This document shows positions 50,301 to 59,274 of a DNA stretch of 64,000 bases, one piece after another. The stretch spans positions 1 to 64,000 of the forward strand of contig SVKO01000003.1 of NCBI GenBank assembly GCA_015068455.1. Reading direction: 5' to 3'. The number at the start of each line of letters is the position of its first letter. Within the stretch, counting starts at the first letter, position 1. The position numbers and the translations under genes were made by a program. The notes beneath the pieces are model-generated. The model made no database searches. It was given only the letters and a program-made list of their open reading frames with translations, and was not told the DNA's origin. The DNA comes from Oscillospiraceae bacterium (GTDB taxonomy: Bacteria > Bacillota > Clostridia > Oscillospirales > Oscillospiraceae).

Positions 50301-52376
50301 ATGTATCGCTTCGGAAAAGCGGTGGTGCGCCTGCGTATCGTGATTCTGATCCTGGCGCTGGCGCTGATCCTGCCGGCGCTGCTGGGGATGCGCGCCACCC
50401 GCATCAACTATGACATGCTGACCTACCTTCCCGACGACATCGAGACGATGCGCGGCCAGCAGATCCTGATGGACGAATTCGGCAAGGGCGCCTTCAGCTT
50501 TATCGTGGCCGAGGGCATGACCGACCAGCAGGTGTCCGAGCTGCGGCAGCGGATCGAGCAGGTGGATCACGTAGACAGCGCCCTGTGGTACGATAGCTTC
50601 GCGGATTTGAGCGTACCGAAGGAGCTGCTGCCAGATCGGCTGCGCGACGCCTTCGTGGACGGCGACGCGACGCTGATTGCGGTGTTCTTCGACACCTCTT
50701 CCTCCGCGGACGAGACGATTGAGGCCATCGGAAAGATCCGGACCCTCTGCGGCGAGGAGGCCTTCGTCTCCGGCATCTCCGCCCTGGTCACGGATCTGAA
50801 GGATCTGTGTGAGCGGGAGGAACCCGTGTATGTGGGCATCGCCGTGGCCTGTGCCCTGGCGGCCATGGAGCTGCTGACAGACAGCTGGCTGGTGCCGCCG
50901 GTGTTCCTGATCGGCATCGGATTGACGATTTTGTACAATCTCGGCACCAACTGCATTTTCGGCGAAGTTTCCTACATCACCAAGGCCCTGGCTGCCGTGC
51001 TGCAGTTGGCCGTCACCATGGACTATTCCATCTTCCTCTGGCACGCTTACTGCGCCAGAAAGCGGGAGCTGGATGACCGCCGCGAGGCCATGGCCCTGGC
51101 CATCGGCGACACGGTGACCAGTGTGGCGGGCAGCTCCCTGACCACCATTGCCGGCTTCCTGGCCCTGTGCTTCATGAGCTATACCATGGGCATGGACATT
51201 GGCCTGGTCATGGCAAAGGGCTGCGCGCTGGGTGTTCTTGGCAGCGTGACGATCCTGCCGGCGCTGATCCTGGTGTTTGACCGGACGCTGGAAAAAACCA
51301 TGCATCGTTCCCTGATCCCGGATTTGAGCGGCGCTGCCAAGTGGATCACGGGCCATTTCCCCATTTTCCTGGTCGTGTTCGTGATCGTGCTGATCCCGGC
51401 AATCCACGGCTATTTCCGTACGCCGGTGTACTACGATTTCACAAAGGTCTTCTCCGACGACGCCATGGGCGGTGAGCAGATGCCCTTCCTGGAGGCAAAG
51501 CAGAAGCTGGAGGATCACTTCCATGTGGCCACCACACATATGATCCTTTGTGACAGCGACATGAGCGCAAAAGAAGCGACCGCCATGATGTCAGAGATCG
51601 AAACACTGGACGGCGTGCAGAACGTGCTTGGCTACAATTCCGTGGTGGGCGACGCCATCCCCGAGGACTTCATCCCGAAGGAGCTGACGGAAAAGCTCAA
51701 GAGCGAGCACTGGCAGCTCATCCTGGTGAACTCGGAATACGCCGTATCCACCGACGAGGTCAACGCCCAGATTGACGAGATCCATTCCGTCATCAAGCGG
51801 TACGATCCCGATGCGATGCTCATCGGCGAGGCACCCTGCACCAAGGATCTGATCGAGATTACTGACCGGGATTTCACCGTGGTGTCCTGGGTGTCCATCG
51901 CCTTCGTGTTCCTAATCATCGCCCTGACGCTGCGCTCAGCGTCCATCCCCGTGATCCTGGTGGCGGTCATTGAATTTGCGGTGTTCATCAATCTGGGCAT
52001 CCCCTATTATACGAAGGCGTCCATGCCCTTCATCGCGCCGATCTGCATCAGCACGATCCAGCTCGGCTCCACCGTCGATTATGCCATCTTAATGACCACC
52101 CACTACCGGGAGCTGCGGCGCACGCAGGAAAAACGCAGCGCTGTCACCGGGGCCCTGACCTACGCCATGCCCTCGGTGCTGGTGAGCGCCCTGAGCTTCT
52201 TTGCCGCCACCTTCGGCGTGGGCCGATATTCCGACATCGATCTCATCGGCTCGATGTGCGGTCTGCTGGCCCGGGGTGCCCTGGTGAGCATGTGCGCGGT
52301 GCTGCTGGTACTGCCGTCGCTGCTTATGGTCTTCGACGGCCTGATTGAGAAAACAAGCGTCAAACAAAGAATCTGA
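50301..52376 (+). CDS. MMPL/RND-family exporter
   Basis: A 691-residue integral membrane protein. Layout: helix near residues 10-30, extracytoplasmic domain, five-helix bundle (about 175-340, including VTMDYSIFLWHAYCARKRE with the proton-relay Asp-Tyr), then the second half repeating this with STVDYAILMTTHYRELRR near 590. This two-half duplication is typical of MMPL transporters that move lipids or amphipathic compounds. AAGGAGG precedes the ATG. It is followed 16 bp later by the heptad-repeat lipoprotein gene. Confidence 0.9.
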   Translation: MYRFGKAVVRLRIVILILALALILPALLGMRATRINYDMLTYLPDDIETMRGQQILMDEFGKGAFSFIVAEGMTDQQVSELRQRIEQVDHVDSALWYDSFADLSVPKELLPDRLRDAFVDGDATLIAVFFDTSSSADETIEAIGKIRTLCGEEAFVSGISALVTDLKDLCEREEPVYVGIAVACALAAMELLTDSWLVPPVFLIGIGLTILYNLGTNCIFGEVSYITKALAAVLQLAVTMDYSIFLWHAYCARKRELDDRREAMALAIGDTVTSVAGSSLTTIAGFLALCFMSYTMGMDIGLVMAKGCALGVLGSVTILPALILVFDRTLEKTMHRSLIPDLSGAAKWITGHFPIFLVVFVIVLIPAIHGYFRTPVYYDFTKVFSDDAMGGEQMPFLEAKQKLEDHFHVATTHMILCDSDMSAKEATAMMSEIETLDGVQNVLGYNSVVGDAIPEDFIPKELTEKLKSEHWQLILVNSEYAVSTDEVNAQIDEIHSVIKRYDPDAMLIGEAPCTKDLIEITDRDFTVVSWVSIAFVFLIIALTLRSASIPVILVAVIEFAVFINLGIPYYTKASMPFIAPICISTIQLGSTVDYAILMTTHYRELRRTQEKRSAVTGALTYAMPSVLVSALSFFAATFGVGRYSDIDLIGSMCGLLARGALVSMCAVLLVLPSLLMVFDGLIEKTSVKQRI

Positions 52377-52392
52377 CAGGAGGTTGTTCATC

Positions 52393-55023
52393 ATGAAATG
52401 CAGAAAGCAAATTGCCCTTGGCATGAGCGCACTGATGCTCCTGAGTTGCCTGACGGGCTGTGCGGTCCACGCCGCGACGGCGACCGAGGAACAGACGCAG
52501 ATCACCGAAGCCGCGGATGCGCTTCTGGGCACTCATTCCAATTCCTCCGGCAAGGAGGAAACCGTCTACGTCATCGCCGAGCCCGACGGTACGCCCACGG
52601 AAACCATCGTCAGCGCATGGCTGAAAAATCCCGACGGCGCCGAGACGATCACCGACCGCGCCGACTTGAAGGACATTGAGAACGTCGACGGTGATCAGAC
52701 CTATTCTGAAGCTGCCGACGGCAGCCTCATCTGGAACGCGGGCGGCAGTGATATCCGCTACCGCGGCCGCACAGACAAGGCCCTGCCTGTCACCACGCAT
52801 ATTTCCTATGTCCTCGACGGCGTGCAGCTTGCGCCGGAGGATCTGGCGGGAAAAAGCGGTCATCTGACCATCACCTTCTCCTATGACAACAACACCGCCG
52901 AGCGGCGCACCGTGGATGGACAGGAGGTCACCCTTTACCAGCCCTTCACCGTGATTTCCGGCTTGATGCTCGACAGCAAAAAAGCGGAAAACGTCACCGC
53001 CACCCGCGGCAAGGTGATCTCTACCGGCGATCGGACGATCGCGGTGGGCATGGCCATGCCGGGTCTGCGCGAGAGCCTTGCGCTGGACAGCCAGGAGGAC
53101 CCGATCCTGGAGATGGACATCCCCGAGCAGGTCGTCATTGAAGCGGATGTTAACGATTTTGAACTGCTCACCACAGTGACCGTCATTGAAAACAACCTGC
53201 TGGACGATCTAAATCTGGATGCCGGGGAGCAGGAGCTTTCCGACGCCATCAAAAAGCTGACGGATGCCTCCGGCGCACTGACGGGCGGTACAGACGAGCT
53301 CTGGACCGGCGCTAAGGTGCTCTCCGACGGAGCGAATACTTTACAGACCGGCCTCGGTACGCTGGCAGACGGCGCACAGGCCCTCTGCGATGGCAGTGAA
53401 CAGCTTTCTTCGGGCGCGAAGCAGGTGGCAAGCGGCGCGCAGGCCCTTGCCGACGGTACGGACGTCCTGGCACAGGGCAGCAAGACGCTGGAGAGCGGGG
53501 CAAAGCAGGTCGACAAGGGCAGCGGCGCGCTTTTAGGCGGCGCCAGCCGGGTAGCCGACGGCGCACAGCAGCTCAGCGACGGTGCCCATGCTGTCCACAG
53601 CGGGGCCAAGGACATCAGCACCCACATGGGGGAGCTGCAGTCCGGCCTCGGCACCCTCTCCGGCGGAGCAAAGGATCTGCATGACGGCCTGAGCGCCATG
53701 CGGCAGCAGGTTTCCGACCTGCCCGAAAGCGTCAGCGCAATGGCGCAGGGCAGCGCAGGCATCCGATCCGCCATCAAGGGCGATCAGGGCGGCAGCGTTT
53801 ATGAAGGCGTCGCCGCACTTGAACAAGGGGCAAAAACCATGAGCGCCGGCCTGGTCAGCGGCAGCGCTGAAAATCCCGGCATCTATGAAGGAGCGCAGGC
53901 CATTGCCGCAGGCGCCCAAAGCATCAGCGCCGGGGCTCAAAATATCTCCGACGCCAGCGCCCAACTTCGCGGCAAATTATCCACCATTCCTCAGGTCATG
54001 TCCGGCGCGGTGAGCACAGCCTCCGAAAACCTGTCCGGCGCGGCGTCCGCCCTGCAGACCATCTCGCAGGACGAGAATCTCACAGACGCCCAGCGGTCCG
54101 CCATCACCGACGCCCTCGGGAAGCTCGGCGCCGCCCGGGATGCCATGGGCGGCATCGGGGTGGATCTGTCCGAGGCGGACGGCGCTCTGCAGGCCATTGT
54201 TGACGGCGCGGATGCCATTGCCGCCGCCGCCGGCTCCATTGGCGACGGGGCGAACCGTCTGAGCTCCGGTGCACAGAGTCTGAATCAGGGCGCGAACAAC
54301 ATCGTCGCCGGCGCACAGCAGCTCGAATCCGGCCTGGATGCCATCGACGGCCATCTCGGCACCCTAAACGGCGGCCTCGAGCAGATGTCCGAGCAGTCCA
54401 AGACTCTGGTAGACGGTGCTGCGAAGCTGGACGACGGTGCAGCTGCCCTGCAAAGCGGAGCGGAGAACGCCCAAAGCGGCGCCAAAGCTCTGCATGGCGG
54501 CACGACACAGTTGGAGACCGCCACCGAGTCCCTGTCCGGCGGGGCAAAAACGTTGGCTGACGGAGCAAAGGATCTGGCAACCGGTGCAAAAACGCTGCAT
54601 GACGGCACGAGTTCTCTGGCCGATGGCGCCGCCAACGCGGCAGACGGGGTGAACGAGGTCCAAAGCGGCGCCCATAGCCTCTCCGGCGGCGCTGCCCAAC
54701 TTGCAGGCGGCGCTACCGCCTTGGAAGCCGGCGCAGCCGATTTGGCTGACGGGGCAAATCGTGCCGCGCAGGGCGGAAATGAGCTCACTGACGGCATCGT
54801 CCAGCTTCTGGCAGGGGCGGGCGAGCTCCGGGACGGTATGCACGAATTTGATGCTGAGGGCATTGAAAAGCTCGCCGCCCTCTATCACGACGATGTGCAG
54901 ACGCTGATCGAGCGCCTGAAGGCCATCCGGGCGCTGAGCGAGGAGTATCGCGCATTCGATACGCAGGGTCAGGCGGACGGATCGGTCCGGTTCATCATCC
55001 GCACGGATTCTATAGAAAAATAA
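52393..55023 (+). CDS. Large heptad-repeat lipoprotein (YhgE/Pip-like)
   Basis: An 876-residue predicted lipoprotein: lipobox LTGC within MALGMSALMLLSCLTGC-like residues 8-24, a strand-rich N-terminal domain to about residue 280, then some 550 residues of repeated seven-residue units of the type L-x-x-G-A-x-x/L-x-D-G (for example LADGAQALCDGSEQLSSGAK). Such repeats occur in YhgE/Pip-type proteins and form long helices. No C-terminal membrane segments are seen, unlike YhgE. With the MMPL protein it may form an envelope-spanning export path or a substrate shuttle. ATG 52393 follows AGGAGG. Confidence 0.83.
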   Translation: MKCRKQIALGMSALMLLSCLTGCAVHAATATEEQTQITEAADALLGTHSNSSGKEETVYVIAEPDGTPTETIVSAWLKNPDGAETITDRADLKDIENVDGDQTYSEAADGSLIWNAGGSDIRYRGRTDKALPVTTHISYVLDGVQLAPEDLAGKSGHLTITFSYDNNTAERRTVDGQEVTLYQPFTVISGLMLDSKKAENVTATRGKVISTGDRTIAVGMAMPGLRESLALDSQEDPILEMDIPEQVVIEADVNDFELLTTVTVIENNLLDDLNLDAGEQELSDAIKKLTDASGALTGGTDELWTGAKVLSDGANTLQTGLGTLADGAQALCDGSEQLSSGAKQVASGAQALADGTDVLAQGSKTLESGAKQVDKGSGALLGGASRVADGAQQLSDGAHAVHSGAKDISTHMGELQSGLGTLSGGAKDLHDGLSAMRQQVSDLPESVSAMAQGSAGIRSAIKGDQGGSVYEGVAALEQGAKTMSAGLVSGSAENPGIYEGAQAIAAGAQSISAGAQNISDASAQLRGKLSTIPQVMSGAVSTASENLSGAASALQTISQDENLTDAQRSAITDALGKLGAARDAMGGIGVDLSEADGALQAIVDGADAIAAAAGSIGDGANRLSSGAQSLNQGANNIVAGAQQLESGLDAIDGHLGTLNGGLEQMSEQSKTLVDGAAKLDDGAAALQSGAENAQSGAKALHGGTTQLETATESLSGGAKTLADGAKDLATGAKTLHDGTSSLADGAANAADGVNEVQSGAHSLSGGAAQLAGGATALEAGAADLADGANRAAQGGNELTDGIVQLLAGAGELRDGMHEFDAEGIEKLAALYHDDVQTLIERLKAIRALSEEYRAFDTQGQADGSVRFIIRTDSIEK

Positions 55024-55025
55024 AC

Positions 55026-55057
55026 GACGCCGGCGGGGCCATGACCTCGCCGGCGTC
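55026..55057 (+). terminator. Terminator of the export operon
   Basis: Stem GACGCCGGCG/CGCCGGCGTC, weak T-run (TTCTTT), 3 bp after the stop. Confidence 0.65.
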
Positions 55058-55180
55058 TTCTTTGAACATCCCGAAACAGGCGGACCAGGCTGGTCCTCAT
55101 TTCCTTTGCCTTTGACATCATCCACCAGGTAAAAGACGCATGTGGAACTTTACGTTCCGCAGTCGAAAAACCCGATACAT

Positions 55181-55227
55181 AAAACACCTGTGCCGCGCTG
55201 ATCTTCCGCTGCCGGTACAGGTGTTTT
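55181..55227. terminator. Hairpin overlapping repeat copy B
   Basis: Stem AAAACACCTGTGCCG against CGGTACAGGTGTTTT (one mismatch). Only the 3' arm is kept in copy A, so the repeat boundary cuts this hairpin. Confidence 0.55.
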
Positions 55228-55420
55228 CATCGTTTTTTAATTTTGCGTTGGACTCTTTTTTCGCAAGGATTTTTTACGCCCATTCATACGCCCATTTGGT
55301 ATGGATTTGCGTGGATTTACATGTAGATACGTGAAGCCGATTTTTCAAAGATCCCAACATTTATACGGGTTTGCGGACCTTTATGGAGATACGTGGAGAT
55401 ACGAAAACAGGCTGGAATAC
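55211..55420. repeat. Element-end direct repeat, copy B
   Basis: Partner of 48463-48669, estimated around 85-90% identical by eye. It ends 2 bp before the attR core, so it is the current right end of the element. Contains TACGCCC pairs at about 55275-55293, as at the left end. Confidence 0.8.
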
Positions 55421-55505
55421 GCCGATTCCGAGTTTCATGTATCACATCTCCTTATTTCAGGGGTTTTGGCGTATTCAGAGGATTGTCCCGTCCGGGACGC
55501 TACCA
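55358..55505 (-). pseudogene. Displaced 5' end and promoter of ychF
   Basis: Minus strand: a TATAAT-containing promoter at about 55500, AAGGAGATG, then ATGAAACTCGGAATCG as in ychF (MKLGI), after which the frame runs into the element end and stops after 25 codons. At the intact ychF gene the matching sequence is AAGGAGAAG and ATGAAATTAGGAATCG. This fits separation of a gene from its own start by the inserted element. Confidence 0.65.
55423..55429. other. attR core
   Basis: CGATTCC, identical to 26920-26926. On the minus strand it is codons 4-6 of the displaced ychF start. Confidence 0.6.
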
Positions 55506-55645
55506 TTATACCACGCGAAAGGGCGTTTCTCAATCCATTTCTGCGCACAATCCCGCCAGGGGCGGAGGATCGCGCCGCTTCCCGACGGCACAGCCGCCGC
55601 CGGCGTCGAAAAAACCGCAAATCATTGTGAAAATGCAAAACACTA

Positions 55646-55675
55646 TTGACATGAAACCATAAAAACATGTATAAT
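55646..55675 (+). promoter_or_regulatory. Promoter of the flavoprotein-rnf operon
   Basis: TTGACA (55646-55651) and TATAAT (55670-55675) are 18 bp apart, both perfect, 65 bp before the start codon. Confidence 0.75.
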
Positions 55676-55740
55676 TTAACCAATAACAAAATGGAGAAAA
55701 ATGCATATATGGGAAAAAGAATTACTTGGGAGGGAACGGC

Positions 55741-57930
55741 ATGAGCAAAGGCATGGCAAAGAGAAAAATCATTGCAGGGCTGATTGCGGGCATTGTATCC
55801 ATCGCCCTGCTGCTGGGTATGGAGGCGATCGAACGAAAAGCGCCCGTGCCTGTATCTGAGGAGCCGGCGGCCCAGAGCGGCGAAGAGGCCGCGCCTGCCC
55901 CGGCCCCTGCGGAACCGGCAAGCGCCAGCGTCAGCGCCGATACCGCCGGCGAGTTCCAGGCCGGCACCTATACCGGCACAGCCAACGGCTTCGGCGGCCC
56001 CGTGGACGTCACCCTGACCGTGGGCGACGCCGGCGGCATCACCAATGTGGAAATCAAGGGCGACGGCGAGACGCCGGACGTGGGCGGCGCGGCCATCCCC
56101 ACCCTGGCCGGCCGTATCCTGGAGGCCCAGAGCGCCGAAGTTGACGGCGTCTCCGGCGCCACCTTCACATCCCAGGCGGTGCTTGACGCCGCGGCCCAGG
56201 CCGTTGCCCAGGCCTCCGGACAGGAGGTCATGGCCGCGCCCAAAGCGGAGGGGGACAATCTGTTCATTCCCGGCACCTATTCCGGCACCTCCAAGGGCTT
56301 CGGCGGCGACGTGGATGTGACCGTCACCGTCTCGGAGAAGTCCATCGACGACATCAAAATCGACGGCAGCCACGAGACGGAGAACATCGGCTCCTTCGCC
56401 GTGGATATGCTCGACGACCGCATCCTGGAGGCCCAGACCCCCAATGTGGACGCCCTGACCGGCGCCACCGTCACCAGCAACGCCGTGTTCAGAGCGCTGA
56501 ACGACGCCCTCGTGCTGGCCGGTGCGGATCTGAGCAAATTCCCCACCGTCACGAAAGAGGCCGGCGGCGAAAAGACCTATGAGGAGCTGGAGACCGATAT
56601 CGTCATCATCGGCGCCGGCGGCGCGGGCATGACGGCGGCCATCAACGCCACCCAGGCGGGCAAGAAGGTCATCCTGCTGGAAAAGATGCCCTATGCCGGC
56701 GGCAACACCACCAAGGCCACCGGCGGCATGAATGCCGCCGAGACCCATTATCAGGCCGAGCAGGGCATCGAGGACAGCGTGGAGCAGTTCGTGGAGGACA
56801 CCATGAAGGGCGGCCACGACATCAACGATCGCGATCTGGTCACCGTCATGGCGGCCAATTCCGCCAAGGGCATCGACTGGCTGGATTCCATCGGCGCGCC
56901 CCTGCCCAAGGTATCCTTCTCCGGCGGCGCCACCAACAAGCGCATCCATTCCCCGGAGGACGGCTCCGGCGTCGGCGCGTACCTGGTCACATCCTTCCTG
57001 AGGACCATGGATGAGCTGGGCATTCAGGTGATGTATGATACCAGGGCCACCAGCCTCATGACTCTGGACGGCACTGTGGTGGGCGTACAGGCCTCCAGCG
57101 ACAGCGCCAACTATACGATCCGGGCCAAGGCGGTCATCCTGGCCACCGGCGGCTTCGGCAACAATGAGGATATGGTCGTTCACTACAAGCCGGATCTCAA
57201 GGGCACCGTCACCACCAGCGCCCCCGGCGTCACCGGCGACGGCATCCTGATGGCCGAGGCGGTGGGCGCGGACCTGGTGGACATCGACCAGATCCAGCTC
57301 CATCCCACTGTGGAGCAGAGCACCAGCATGCTCATCACCGAGGGCGTGCGCGGCGACGGCGCGATCCTGGTCAATCAGGAGGGCAAGCGCTTCATCAACG
57401 AGCTGCTGACCCGCGACGTGGTCTCCGCCGGCGAGCTGGCCCAGCCCGGCAGCTATGCCTACATCATCTTCGACCAGCATCTGCGCGACGGCTTGAAGGC
57501 CATCGAGAAATACGTCTCCACGGGCATCACCGTCCAGGGCGACACCATTGAGGCGCTGGCCGAGCAGCTGGACATCGATCCGGCCACCCTGGCCGACACC
57601 CTCAAGACCTGGAACCAGTACGTGGCCGACGGGAAGGACCCGGATTTTGACCGCACCACCGGCATGGATGCGGATCTGAGCCAGCCCCCCTACTACGCCA
57701 TCAAGATCGCTCCGGGCATCCACCACACCATGGGCGGCGTCAAGATCGACACCTCCGCCCGGGTCATTGACGTCAACGGCAAGCCCATTCCCGGCCTGTT
57801 CGCGGCGGGCGAGGTCACCGGCGGCGTCCACGGAGGCAACCGCATCGGCGGCAACGCCGTGGCAGATATCGTGGTGTTCGGCAACGTCGCCAGCCAGAGC
57901 GCCGTGGCCTGGTGCGACGAAAACGGCTGA
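55741..57930 (+). CDS. Extracytoplasmic flavoprotein reductase (two FMN_bind domains plus FAD domain)
   Basis: A 729-residue protein. N-terminal membrane anchor or signal (residues 7-27), Pro/Ala/Glu linker (33-55), FMN_bind domain 1 (about 65-150, SGATFTS at 138-144), FMN_bind domain 2 (about 178-260, TGATVTS near 240), then a fumarate/urocanate-reductase-type FAD domain from 285 (IVIIGAGGAGMTAAINA) to GEVTGGVHGGNRIGGNAVADIVVFG. The Thr in each GAT motif is where FMN is covalently attached in this family. It likely receives electrons from the downstream Rnf-type genes and reduces a small molecule outside the membrane. Substrate unknown. Confidence 0.9.
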   Translation: MSKGMAKRKIIAGLIAGIVSIALLLGMEAIERKAPVPVSEEPAAQSGEEAAPAPAPAEPASASVSADTAGEFQAGTYTGTANGFGGPVDVTLTVGDAGGITNVEIKGDGETPDVGGAAIPTLAGRILEAQSAEVDGVSGATFTSQAVLDAAAQAVAQASGQEVMAAPKAEGDNLFIPGTYSGTSKGFGGDVDVTVTVSEKSIDDIKIDGSHETENIGSFAVDMLDDRILEAQTPNVDALTGATVTSNAVFRALNDALVLAGADLSKFPTVTKEAGGEKTYEELETDIVIIGAGGAGMTAAINATQAGKKVILLEKMPYAGGNTTKATGGMNAAETHYQAEQGIEDSVEQFVEDTMKGGHDINDRDLVTVMAANSAKGIDWLDSIGAPLPKVSFSGGATNKRIHSPEDGSGVGAYLVTSFLRTMDELGIQVMYDTRATSLMTLDGTVVGVQASSDSANYTIRAKAVILATGGFGNNEDMVVHYKPDLKGTVTTSAPGVTGDGILMAEAVGADLVDIDQIQLHPTVEQSTSMLITEGVRGDGAILVNQEGKRFINELLTRDVVSAGELAQPGSYAYIIFDQHLRDGLKAIEKYVSTGITVQGDTIEALAEQLDIDPATLADTLKTWNQYVADGKDPDFDRTTGMDADLSQPPYYAIKIAPGIHHTMGGVKIDTSARVIDVNGKPIPGLFAAGEVTGGVHGGNRIGGNAVADIVVFGNVASQSAVAWCDENG

Positions 57931-57944
57931 GGCGGGTGACGCCT

Positions 57945-59267
57945 ATGCTTGGAAAGACATTTCGCGGCGGCGTGCATCCCGACGAATGCAAGCATTACGC
58001 GCCGCACACGGTATATGAGCCCCGGGGGGAGCTGGTCTACCCCCTGGCGCAGCACATCGGGAAACCGGCCACACCCCTCGTCCGTGCGGGCGACCGGGTC
58101 CTGGTCGGCCAGAAGATCGCCGAGCGCGACGGCTATATCTCCTCGTGCATCCACAGCTCCGTCTCCGGCACGGTGAAGACCGTCGAGCGCCGGGCCACAG
58201 TCATGGGCGCCGGCGAGTGCATCGTGGTGGAAAGCGACGGCAAATATGAATTGTATCCGGGCGTCGGCGAGGCTGTGGACCCCGACAGCCTGAGTCCGGA
58301 GCAGATCATCGCGCGCGTCCGCGAGGCGGGGGTCGTGGGCCTGGGCGGCGCTGCCTTTCCCACGCCCGTGAAGCTGGAGCCCAAGGACCGGGACGCCATC
58401 GAATACGTGATCCTCAACGGCGCCGAATGCGAGCCCTACATCACCTGCGACGACGACCTGATGCGCCAGAAGGCGCCGGAGATCGTCGAGGGCCTTCGAA
58501 TTCTGCTGAAAATATTCCCCAACGCCGAGGGCGTGATCCTGATCGAAAAGAACAAGCCCGAAGCCATCGCCGCCATGCAAAAGGCCATCGAGGGCGAGGA
58601 AAAAATGCGCATCCATGTCGCGCCCGTGAAGTACCCCCAGGGCGGCGAGCGCGCCGTGGTCAAGGTGGTGGCGGGGAAGGATACGAAGCTCAGCCAGCTC
58701 CCCGCGGACGTGGGCTGCCTGGTGGACAATGTTGCCACGGTCTACGCGATCTATGAGGCTGTCTGCCGGTCCACGCCCCTGTTCCGCCGCCTGGTGACGG
58801 TTTCCGGCACGGCGGTGCGAACGCCGGGCAATTTCCTGGTGCGCGCCGGCACCTCCTGCGCAGAGCTGCTGGAGGCTGCGGGCGGTCTCAAAGAGGGCGC
58901 GGAAGCCGCGAAGGCCCTGTCCGGCGGCCCGATGATGGGCATCGCCATGGCCAGCCTTGACGTCCCCCTGCAGAAGAGCAGCGGCGCCATCGTGCTGCTG
59001 GCCGAGGATGAGGCGGAGCAGTCCGAGACGAAGCTGACCGAATGCATCCGCTGCGGCCGCTGCGTCCACGCCTGCCCCATGGGCCTGTCGCCCCTGCTGA
59101 TGGCGGAGGCGGCCCTGCGGGGCGATCTCCAACGCTATGAACAGAAGCTGTACGGCCTGGAGTGCATCTCCTGCGGCTCCTGCACCTGGGTGTGCCCGGC
59201 CAAGCGGCCTCTGATGCAGACGTTCAAGGACGCGAAAGACGCGATCCTGAGCGCCAGACGGAAGTGA
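57945..59267 (+). CDS. rnfC: Electron transport complex subunit RnfC
   Basis: A 440-residue RnfC: N-terminal barrel-sandwich region, flavin/NADH-binding GLGGAAFPTPVKL near residue 134, SLBB-like region, and two 4Fe-4S motifs, CIRCGRCVHACP near 366 and CISCGSCTWVCP near 406. It is the NADH-oxidising subunit on the cytoplasmic side. It lies 14 bp after the flavoprotein gene and so is probably coupled to it. All Cys ligands are present. Confidence 0.94.
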   Translation: MLGKTFRGGVHPDECKHYAPHTVYEPRGELVYPLAQHIGKPATPLVRAGDRVLVGQKIAERDGYISSCIHSSVSGTVKTVERRATVMGAGECIVVESDGKYELYPGVGEAVDPDSLSPEQIIARVREAGVVGLGGAAFPTPVKLEPKDRDAIEYVILNGAECEPYITCDDDLMRQKAPEIVEGLRILLKIFPNAEGVILIEKNKPEAIAAMQKAIEGEEKMRIHVAPVKYPQGGERAVVKVVAGKDTKLSQLPADVGCLVDNVATVYAIYEAVCRSTPLFRRLVTVSGTAVRTPGNFLVRAGTSCAELLEAAGGLKEGAEAAKALSGGPMMGIAMASLDVPLQKSSGAIVLLAEDEAEQSETKLTECIRCGRCVHACPMGLSPLLMAEAALRGDLQRYEQKLYGLECISCGSCTWVCPAKRPLMQTFKDAKDAILSARRK

Positions 59268-59274
59268 GGTGGCG

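Larger units (their letters stand above)
26920..55429. mobile_element. Composite integrative element inserted in the 5' end of ychF
   Basis: Evidence for the limits: an integrase gene abuts the ychF 5' end, the 7-bp sequence CGATTCC is present at both limits within a ychF start context, and paired TACGCCC motifs lie inside each end. Contents: int, xis, DnaC-like and RepA_N genes, a LexA-like repressor, the sugar-amine catabolic cluster, recombinase and restriction remnants, and a TetR-regulated export operon. No relaxase or conjugation genes are visible, so it is either a mobilisable element or a decayed ICE that grew by accretion. Confidence 0.7.
55058..55740. other. Right-end junction region without genes
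   Basis: About 680 bp without a complete gene. It contains a hairpin (55181-55227), repeat copy B (55211-55420), the attR core (55423-55429), the displaced ychF 5' end on the minus strand (55423-55505) and the promoter of the flavoprotein operon (55646-55675). Confidence 0.7.
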
